This document shows, piece by piece, positions 1 to 4,787 of a stretch of DNA of 6,892 nucleotides. Numbering within the stretch: the stretch's first letter is position 1; every line of letters begins with the position of its first letter. The translations under genes were made by a program, and so were the position numbers. Under the pieces are notes generated by a model. That model did no database searches. It was not told the DNA's origin and saw only the letters and a list, made by a program, of their open reading frames with translations. The DNA is from Anaerolineaceae bacterium (lineage in GTDB: Bacteria; Planctomycetota; Phycisphaerae; FEN-1346; JAACEH01). Location: positions 1 through 6,892 of the forward strand of contig JAACEH010000095.1 in NCBI GenBank assembly GCA_011682595.1, written 5' to 3'.

Positions 1-242
<242 letters not shown>

Positions 243-260
243 CGTCGGCCGACCAATGGG

Positions 261-926
261 TCAGAGTCTGCGTACCATGTACCGAACGAACAGCCGCACG
301 AAGCGCAGCGTCTCCGGCAACACGTTGATCTTGCTGGTTTCGGTTCCGTAGATCGTCGGCACGGGAACCTCGGTGATGCGAAAGCCCATGCGACCGGCCC
401 GGATCAGCACCTCGCTCTCGGCGTCGAAGCTGGTCGTCTCGGGAGCGGCGGCAAACCAGACCGCGACCGACACGTAGCGGTAACCGCTCTGGCTGTCGGT
501 GACCCCGCAGTGGGCCAGGCGGCGAATAATGGCCGAGGTCAAGCTGTTGCTGAACCTGCGGCTCGGCGGCATGCCGTTGGCCGCCCAGCTCTGCCGGGCG
601 CCGATGACGATGTCGGCTCCCTGCTCGGCCTCGGCGACAAGCAAAGGAATGGCCGCCGGGTCGTGCTGGCCGTCGGCGTCCAGGGTGACCACGCCATCGT
701 AACCGTGGTCGCGGGCAAAGGCGAACCCCGTCTTCAGGGCGGCCCCCTTACCAACGTTCCGCCGGTGTCGCACCACGGTCGCCCCGGCCTGTTCGGCGGC
801 CTCGGCCGTCCCGTCGCCGCTGCCGTCGTCGACGACCAGGCAGGGCAGATGTTCCAACACGCCCCGCACCACGTCGCCGACTCGCAGGGCCTCGCGGTAG
901 GCCGGAACCAGGGCCATGATTTTCAA
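261..926 (-). CDS. Family 2 glycosyltransferase, polyprenyl-phosphate sugar transferase-like (DPM1-type GT-A)
   Basis: This 221-residue, single-domain GT-A protein would transfer a sugar from a nucleotide-sugar donor, in this subgroup often to a polyprenyl phosphate at the inner membrane face. Visible motifs are VPAY (7-10), VVDDGSGDGT (31-40) for nucleotide binding, RNVGKGAALKTGF (56-68), the metal-binding DAD in LDADGQHDP (82-90), DSQSGYR (144-150) and FDAESE (167-172), then EVPVPTIYGTETSKIN (186-201). There is no C-terminal transmembrane segment, unlike the larger DPM1/GtrB forms, so it is soluble or peripheral. The start is TTG at 926: GGAGG at 938-934 lies 7 nt from TTG but 16 nt from the ATG at 917, and the TTG start yields the common MKIMALVPAY beginning. 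The TTG overlaps the flavoprotein's TGA as TTGA, implying translational coupling. Donor and acceptor cannot be read from sequence; an exopolysaccharide, lipid-linked sugar or protein glycosylation role is equally possible. Confidence 0.88.
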   Translation of the reverse strand: MKIMALVPAYREALRVGDVVRGVLEHLPCLVVDDGSGDGTAEAAEQAGATVVRHRRNVGKGAALKTGFAFARDHGYDGVVTLDADGQHDPAAIPLLVAEAEQGADIVIGARQSWAANGMPPSRRFSNSLTSAIIRRLAHCGVTDSQSGYRYVSVAVWFAAAPETTSFDAESEVLIRAGRMGFRITEVPVPTIYGTETSKINVLPETLRFVRLFVRYMVRRL

Positions 927-2740
927 GCAATGGCCTCCGGCAGTTCTTCCCAGTCGGCCTGCACGGGCACCCGCGGTTCGACCACCAGGTCGGCCCCCTG
1001 CCGCTTGACGACCAGGTACTTTCGCCACTCGGGGTCTTGTTTGGGCAGCGGCGTGTTCGAGGTCGGGCTCTCGAAGAACAGGTGCGGGCCGCGGCTCTCG
1101 GGCCGGGCGGCCATGGCGCGGAGAACCAACTCGGCCACCGACACTACGTTGCGAGCCTCCTGGAGCGTTCGGGCGTCGACGGCCTCGCAGTTCCACGGCT
1201 CGGTGGCCAGGTGACGCACCTCTTTCAGGGCCTCGGTTGTGCCCTGGACGCTCCGCTTGATGCTCCCGTAACGACTCATCAGGTCCCTCAGCCGGGCGAG
1301 AACCTCGCTGACGTCCAGCCCCCCCGGGTCGCACTCGGCCCGCGCGCCGCCCGGCTCGCCGCCTTCGCAGAAGTCGCAACCCGGGGCATGGCCGGCCGCC
1401 TCGACCCCGGCCATCTTGCCCATGACCTGGCTGTCCATCAGGGCGTTGCCGCCCGGGCGGTTGGCCCCGTGCTGGCCGCCGGCGCATTCGCCCGCCGCGT
1501 AGAGCCCCGGCACCGTCGTCTCGGCCCGGGTGTTGATCTTGATGCCGCCCTGGAAGTGCTGGATGGCCGGGGCCAGCTCAATGCGGTCGCCGCCCTCGAG
1601 GTCGATGTCGCGCTCGCGGAGCCACTCGACACTGGGGGCGTTAATGGCCTTGAGCCGCTCGAGCGGACTGTCGGCCAGCGGCGGCTCGGCGAAATTCAGA
1701 TGGGCCATGTTCGTATAGCGCGACCAGAGTTGCGGGTTGAGCTTGGCGGCGGCGAAACCCCGGGGATTCTTCGAGTAGTCGAGGTAGACGGTGTGGCCGC
1801 CGGCCATCTCCGAGTAGACGGCGATGTCGATGATGTGCGAGGCCTCCTCGAAGGAGACCGGCCACGAGGCGCCCTTGCGGAACAGCACCGAGTAGATTTC
1901 CTCGACCGGCGTGCCGGGAGCGAAGTAATCGCCCAGGAACTCGCGGTCGTTCTCATCGACCAGGCGCGGCCAGGAGCGCATCATGCTGCCCGAGCAGGCC
2001 AGCTTCGTCTTGACGCTGGACAGGCCGATCTGGATGAACTCCATGCTCACCAGTTCCGCCCCGGCTCGCAGGGCCATGGCGAAACCGTCGCCGGTCATGT
2101 CGTCCGGAAAGACGTGGACTTTCCAGGCCGCCCCCGCCCCGCCGGTGGCCAGAACGACCGCCTTGGCCTGGATGGTCGAACCGTCAACCAGGCTGACCCC
2201 GGCCACCGCGCCGCTGGAGTCGAGCAACAACTCGGCGGCCATGCTCTCTTCGATGAGCGTGATGGGCGTCTGGCGGAACTTGCGGACCAGCCCCTGGTGA
2301 ATGTGGTTGGCTGTGTAGGGACCGGTGTAGCAGGCCCGGGCGTACTTCGATCCGTCGGTCACGAACTGGTCGGCCAGCCCGTCGTCGCGCTTGGCGAAGG
2401 GGACGCCGAGATCGTCGAGGTAGTGGAAGGCCTCGCAGGCTCCCCTGGCCAGGGTGACCGCCAGGTCGGCGTCGCTGACATAGCCGCCGATGCGATAGAT
2501 GTCCTCGGCGTGGTAGCGCCAAGCCTGGGGGTCGCCGTGCGGCTCGGTGTGCTCCAAGGTGGCGTGGAAGGCCATGCGGTCGCTGCAGGCGGTCGCCGTG
2601 ACGCCGGAAGATTCCAGGCGGCCCTTGGTCAGCAGGCCGATGGCCAGATCGGAGTTGGTTTCCCATGCGGCGATGGCCGCCCTCAGCCCTGCCCCGCCGG
2701 ACCCGACGACCAGCACGTCAAATTTCCTTGTCTCCGCCAT
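923..2740 (-). CDS. FAD-dependent oxidoreductase, fumarate reductase / aspartate oxidase flavoprotein superfamily, substrate unknown
   Basis: This 605-residue flavoprotein has the full superfamily layout. The Rossmann GSGGAG (13-18) binds the FAD ADP part, followed by VVLATGGAG (195-203), TGDG (216-219), an IQHFQGGI segment (393-400), GECAGGQHGANRPGGNAL (417-434) and a C-terminal helical domain with the ESRGPH motif (548-553). Known fumarate reductases attach FAD through a histidine in a SHT-type motif; here the position reads SSGVTA (44-49), so FAD is probably non-covalent. The HPTG substrate motif reads IQIG (236-239), losing the histidine, while H395, R428 and probably R255 match the other substrate-binding or proton-donor residues. 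A 455-470 insert carries C455xxC458 and C470. ATG at 2740 was chosen over an in-frame upstream start because GAGGAG sits 10 nt before it and because it leads directly into the Rossmann strand. No iron-sulfur or membrane-anchor subunit gene adjoins it. AprA-like, aspartate oxidase-like and soluble enoate or fumarate reductase roles are all open. Confidence 0.87.
   Translation of the reverse strand: MAETRKFDVLVVGSGGAGLRAAIAAWETNSDLAIGLLTKGRLESSGVTATACSDRMAFHATLEHTEPHGDPQAWRYHAEDIYRIGGYVSDADLAVTLARGACEAFHYLDDLGVPFAKRDDGLADQFVTDGSKYARACYTGPYTANHIHQGLVRKFRQTPITLIEESMAAELLLDSSGAVAGVSLVDGSTIQAKAVVLATGGAGAAWKVHVFPDDMTGDGFAMALRAGAELVSMEFIQIGLSSVKTKLACSGSMMRSWPRLVDENDREFLGDYFAPGTPVEEIYSVLFRKGASWPVSFEEASHIIDIAVYSEMAGGHTVYLDYSKNPRGFAAAKLNPQLWSRYTNMAHLNFAEPPLADSPLERLKAINAPSVEWLRERDIDLEGGDRIELAPAIQHFQGGIKINTRAETTVPGLYAAGECAGGQHGANRPGGNALMDSQVMGKMAGVEAAGHAPGCDFCEGGEPGGARAECDPGGLDVSEVLARLRDLMSRYGSIKRSVQGTTEALKEVRHLATEPWNCEAVDARTLQEARNVVSVAELVLRAMAARPESRGPHLFFESPTSNTPLPKQDPEWRKYLVVKRQGADLVVEPRVPVQADWEELPEAIA
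934..938 (-). promoter_or_regulatory. Shine-Dalgarno GGAGG that decides the glycosyltransferase start
   Basis: GGAGG on the minus strand lies inside the last codons of the flavoprotein gene. It is 7 nt before the TTG at 926, which is ideal spacing, and 16 nt before the next in-frame ATG at 917, which is too far. This is the main reason for calling the TTG start. Confidence 0.7.
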
Positions 2741-2750
2741 TTTTCTGCGA

Positions 2751-2756
2751 CTCCTC
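2751..2756 (-). promoter_or_regulatory. Shine-Dalgarno GAGGAG of the flavoprotein gene
   Basis: GAGGAG on the minus strand is 10 nt before ATG 2740, a slightly long but usable spacing. It falls inside any longer version of the protein that starts upstream, which supports the shorter 605-residue form. Confidence 0.6.
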
Positions 2757-2791
2757 AAGAAACGTTCATCTGTCGGCACAATAAAAGCACG

Positions 2792-3793
2792 TTACTCTGC
2801 AATTTCAGTCTTCAGGCAATCGTTGCCCTGGAGTTGAGCGCTGTAGAGGGCTCGCTGCGCTCGCTCGAGGAGCAGGCCGATGTTGTCGTCGCTGCCCCCG
2901 AGGGTCACTACCCCGATACTGACGGTGACCCCGCTTTCAACGGCCGGGAAAGTGGCCGACCGCACGGCTTCGAGTATCCTCTGGCCGACCTTGGCGGCGC
3001 CGTCTGAGTCCGTGCCAGGCAGGGCCACCAGCAGGTCGTCCAGGCTGAAGCGGCCCAGGAAGTCGATGCCGCGGATCTCTCCACGAACGACCTCGACAAA
3101 CAGTCTGAACAGTTCATCGGCCGCCTGCTCGCCGTGAACCTTCTTGTAGCCAACGAAGTGGTCGATATCCACGAGCATCAGCGACAGCGGCTCGCCGTGC
3201 CGCCGACTGCGGGCTATTTCGTCGGTGAAACGCGTGCAGAAATACTCGAACGACCAGATGCCGGTGGCCGGGTCGAGGGCCCTCAGCCGTCGCCGCTCGT
3301 CGTAGAGCGAGCACCGCCCGTGGCAGGTCCCGGCGATGCGCGAAATCAGTTGCAGCACCAACAGGTGATCGTCCGTGAAGTAGTCCTCGGCGGCACTGGT
3401 GGCCACGATCAGGCCGATCGGGCGGCCCATGGCGACCACCGGCGTGGCCAGCAGCGAGCCCTGCTCGATTTCCATCCTTAGCGCCCCCACCCGAGGGTGG
3501 GCCGGATCGATCCGTCCGATCAGGACGTCCTCCTGGCCGACGACAACCCGCTGAATGGCGGGGTCCTCCGGCAACATCTGGTGGTGGTTGATAAAACCGG
3601 CGCTGAGACCGCGGCTGCCCATGACCTTCAGGTGCGGTTGGTCGTCGGCCAGCAGGACAATGGCCACGGCCTGGGGCTTGAGCAGCGAGTAGGCCACATG
3701 GGCCAGGGCGGACAACCCCTCCTCCAACGACCAGGACCCGGAAACCTTCTGGCAGGCCCCAAGCAACCGCTCGCACACTTCCTTGAATTCCAT
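2792..3793 (-). CDS. GAF domain plus degenerate GGDEF domain protein, possible c-di-GMP receptor
   Basis: This 333-residue soluble protein has no signal peptide or transmembrane segment. Residues about 15-160 look like a GAF sensor domain (ALAHVAYSLL, then IEQGSLLATPVVAMGRPIGLIV at 109-130, then FTDDHLLVLQLI). Residues about 170-333 align with a GGDEF domain: LDPATGIWSFEYF (173-185), LSLMLVDIDHF (203-213), the signature site and VSIGVV (291-296). The signature GGDEF reads SLDDL (250-254). The guanine-contact N in the FKxxND segment is replaced by K, and the C-terminal RAD...AK...GRN pattern reads RAQ...AQ...GND, so diguanylate cyclase activity is unlikely. The inhibitory-site RxxD is intact as RGID (241-244), exactly five residues before the signature. 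In established examples such as PelD, GAF plus degenerate GGDEF with an intact RxxD binds c-di-GMP as an effector. GGGGAG lies 6 nt before ATG 3793. It is the first gene of the cluster, with a 51-nt gap to the flavoprotein gene. The c-di-GMP receptor role is inference. Confidence 0.87.
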   Translation of the reverse strand: MEFKEVCERLLGACQKVSGSWSLEEGLSALAHVAYSLLKPQAVAIVLLADDQPHLKVMGSRGLSAGFINHHQMLPEDPAIQRVVVGQEDVLIGRIDPAHPRVGALRMEIEQGSLLATPVVAMGRPIGLIVATSAAEDYFTDDHLLVLQLISRIAGTCHGRCSLYDERRRLRALDPATGIWSFEYFCTRFTDEIARSRRHGEPLSLMLVDIDHFVGYKKVHGEQAADELFRLFVEVVRGEIRGIDFLGRFSLDDLLVALPGTDSDGAAKVGQRILEAVRSATFPAVESGVTVSIGVVTLGGSDDNIGLLLERAQRALYSAQLQGNDCLKTEIAE

Positions 3794-3799
3794 GATTTT

Positions 3800-3805
3800 C
3801 TCCCC
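3800..3805 (-). promoter_or_regulatory. Shine-Dalgarno GGGGAG of the GAF/GGDEF-like gene
   Basis: GGGGAG on the minus strand lies 6 nt before ATG 3793, the best-formed ribosome binding site in the window together with that of the glycosyltransferase. It fixes the start of the first gene of the cluster. Confidence 0.65.
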
Positions 3806-3828
3806 ACAACCGGCCCCACGACAGCGTC

Positions 3829-3857
3829 ACTGTATCGAATAATTATTGACAAGTCAA
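3829..3857 (-). promoter_or_regulatory. Candidate sigma70-type promoter for the minus-strand cluster
   Basis: On the minus strand, TTGACT (3857-3852) is followed after exactly 17 nt by TACAGT (3834-3829), matching the -35 and -10 consensus at 5/6 and 4/6. The spacer is locally AT-rich (AATAATTATT) in a GC-rich genome. Transcription would start near 3822, leaving a leader of about 30 nt to ATG 3793 that contains its Shine-Dalgarno. This is a sequence match only, and planctomycete-like promoters are poorly characterised. Confidence 0.5.
3846..3857. promoter_or_regulatory. TTGAC-AA-GTCAA palindrome between divergent genes, possible operator
   Basis: A perfect 5-bp inverted repeat with a 2-bp centre lies in the divergent spacer. 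A third TTGAC copy follows at 3869-3873 on the plus strand. One arm is the -35 hexamer of the candidate minus-strand promoter, so a protein bound here would interfere with RNA polymerase. It may equally be a by-product of two divergent -35 boxes lying back to back. Confidence 0.35.
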
Positions 3858-3868
3858 CCGGAGCCCTG

Positions 3869-3898
3869 TTGACGACGGGGCGGTGCGCTTGGTAGCAT
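3869..3898 (+). promoter_or_regulatory. Weak candidate promoter for the membrane protein gene, implying a very short leader
   Basis: TTGACG (3869-3874), an 18-nt spacer and TAGCAT (3893-3898) form a modest -35/-10 pair (5/6 and 4/6). Transcription would then begin around 3904-3906, only about 5 nt before ATG 3910. No Shine-Dalgarno precedes that ATG, which agrees with a near-leaderless mRNA, but the match is weak in isolation. Confidence 0.28.
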
Positions 3899-3909
3899 CT
3901 CTGGTTAAC

Positions 3910-4629
3910 ATGAGTGACACGATTATCGAGCACTTGTCGCGGCTGACTCCGGCCACTATCGTTTGCTCCTATGCCGCCTTCGGCACCTTCTGGGGGCTGG
4001 CCATGATGTTTTTCGGCTACCGGTACTACAGGCTGATGTCTGTAATCACCGGGGCCGGACTGGGTGCGGCAATGGCGGTGACCCTGTGCTCGCTGTTCAT
4101 CACGGCCCAGCAACCGATAGTGCTTTACCTGGTGGGGCTGGTCGGTGCGGGTATTGGCGCCGTCGTTTACTTTTACGTTTACACCTTCCTGTTCGGTTTC
4201 ACCCTTGGTGGCACGGTGGCTGTTGCGGCAAGCCTGGGGGTCGTATTCGCCTTTGACCTCAAGGCCGAAGGTCTTTGGTATGGCATGATCGGCTCGGTGA
4301 TCCTCATGGGCCTGATGGGTGGCGGGCTGGCCTTGGTCTTTCGCCGCTTTTTCTGGATTTTCATCACTTCAACCGGAGGGGCCGCTCTGGCTGTATTGTC
4401 TGCCGCCGCGGGAGTCGGCAACATATTCTTCATAGCCCGAATGCAGACCCTCGATTGGATTCTGGCGGCCTGCGGATTTGCGGTCCTCGGCGTCACCGGC
4501 CTGGTCGTGCAGATCAGAACAAGCGCAGCCGAAGAAGAAGCGGACGAGACGGCAAAGAAAAAACCTCGCCATTCCTCCGACAAGAAATCCAGGAAAGCAT
4601 CCCGCAGGAAATCCAAGGCGTCCGCTTAG
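3910..4629 (+). CDS. Seven-helix membrane protein of DUF4203/TMEM198 type with charged C-terminal tail
   Basis: This 239-residue integral membrane protein of unknown function has about seven hydrophobic segments, near residues 17-36, 43-64, 70-91, 93-115, 122-144, 147-168 and 183-203. They are rich in glycine and small residues. The FFGYRYYRLMSVITGAGLGA stretch (34-53) resembles the start of DUF4203/TMEM198-like proteins, where a GYR-aromatic-R motif ends the first helix and a glycine-rich helix follows. The last 36 residues are hydrophilic: an acidic run EEEADE (208-213), then a Lys/Arg/Ser-rich tail (215-239) that is probably cytoplasmic by the positive-inside rule. ATG 3910 was chosen; an in-frame GTG at 3883 would add nine residues with no better ribosome site. 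The gene stands alone on the plus strand, divergent from the GAF/GGDEF-like gene and convergent with priA. Family assignment comes from pattern memory only; a generic multi-pass protein is the alternative. Function is not known. Confidence 0.8.
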   Translation: MSDTIIEHLSRLTPATIVCSYAAFGTFWGLAMMFFGYRYYRLMSVITGAGLGAAMAVTLCSLFITAQQPIVLYLVGLVGAGIGAVVYFYVYTFLFGFTLGGTVAVAASLGVVFAFDLKAEGLWYGMIGSVILMGLMGGGLALVFRRFFWIFITSTGGAALAVLSAAAGVGNIFFIARMQTLDWILAACGFAVLGVTGLVVQIRTSAAEEEADETAKKKPRHSSDKKSRKASRRKSKASA

Positions 4630-4696
4630 AGCGTTTTGCACTTTTGACGCGGCGGGTGCCACGGTCCGCAGGCGCGTACGTTGTTGCCGTTTCAAG

Positions 4697-4715
4697 CCCC
4701 CTGCACCGCAGGGGG
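4697..4715. terminator. Strong GC hairpin in the convergent spacer, possible bidirectional terminator
   Basis: CCCCCTGC and GCAGGGGG form a perfect 8-bp stem around a 3-nt loop. CAAG (4693-4696) and CTTG (4719-4722) can add four more pairs across a 3-nt bulge. It lies 68 nt after the membrane protein stop and 73 nt beyond the priA stop, the right place for convergent termination. No T-run follows on either strand, so it is not a classical intrinsic terminator. Confidence 0.45.
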
Positions 4716-4741
4716 ACGCTTGTGCGCTGCTCGTGTCCCGC

Positions 4742-4766
4742 GGCCGTGCCCATGAGGCATACGGCC
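4742..4766. terminator. Second hairpin in the convergent spacer, just beyond the priA stop
   Basis: GGCCGT (4742-4747) pairs with ACGGCC (4761-4766). GCC (4748-4750) pairs with GGC (4756-4758), leaving a 5-nt loop and a 2-nt bulge. It begins 22 nt past the priA stop codon. It lacks a T-tract, so it may serve as a 3'-end stabiliser or factor-assisted terminator for priA. Confidence 0.38.
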
Positions 4767-4787
4767 CTATTCCCATGCCGGCCGCGT

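Noticed and set aside
927..1487. A long N-terminal extension of the glycosyltransferase frame inside the flavoprotein gene
   Set aside because: The extension is Arg/Gly/Pro-rich shadow sequence. The glycosyltransferase fold starts at KIMALVPAY and has its own ribosome binding site and start at 926.
1037..3007. A 656-codon open frame on the plus strand, antisense to the flavoprotein gene
   Set aside because: The opposite strand encodes a complete flavoprotein with all motifs. The plus-strand product is low-complexity, rich in G, A, R, V, L and H, matches no fold and runs into the neighbouring gene: a GC-rich shadow frame.
2792..3793. Calling this protein an active diguanylate cyclase
   Set aside because: The GGDEF signature is SLDDL and several nucleotide-contact residues are replaced, so catalytic activity is not supported.
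3114..3830. A 238-codon minus-strand frame over the GAF/GGDEF-like gene
   Set aside because: Arg/Gly-rich shadow sequence; the overlapping frame has the GAF and GGDEF-like patterns and a proper ribosome binding site.
3846..3874. TTGACA (3846-3851) as a plus-strand -35 box
   Set aside because: With a 17-nt spacer the -10 position reads TTGACG, which does not resemble TATAAT; the TTGACG at 3869 gives a better, though weak, pair.
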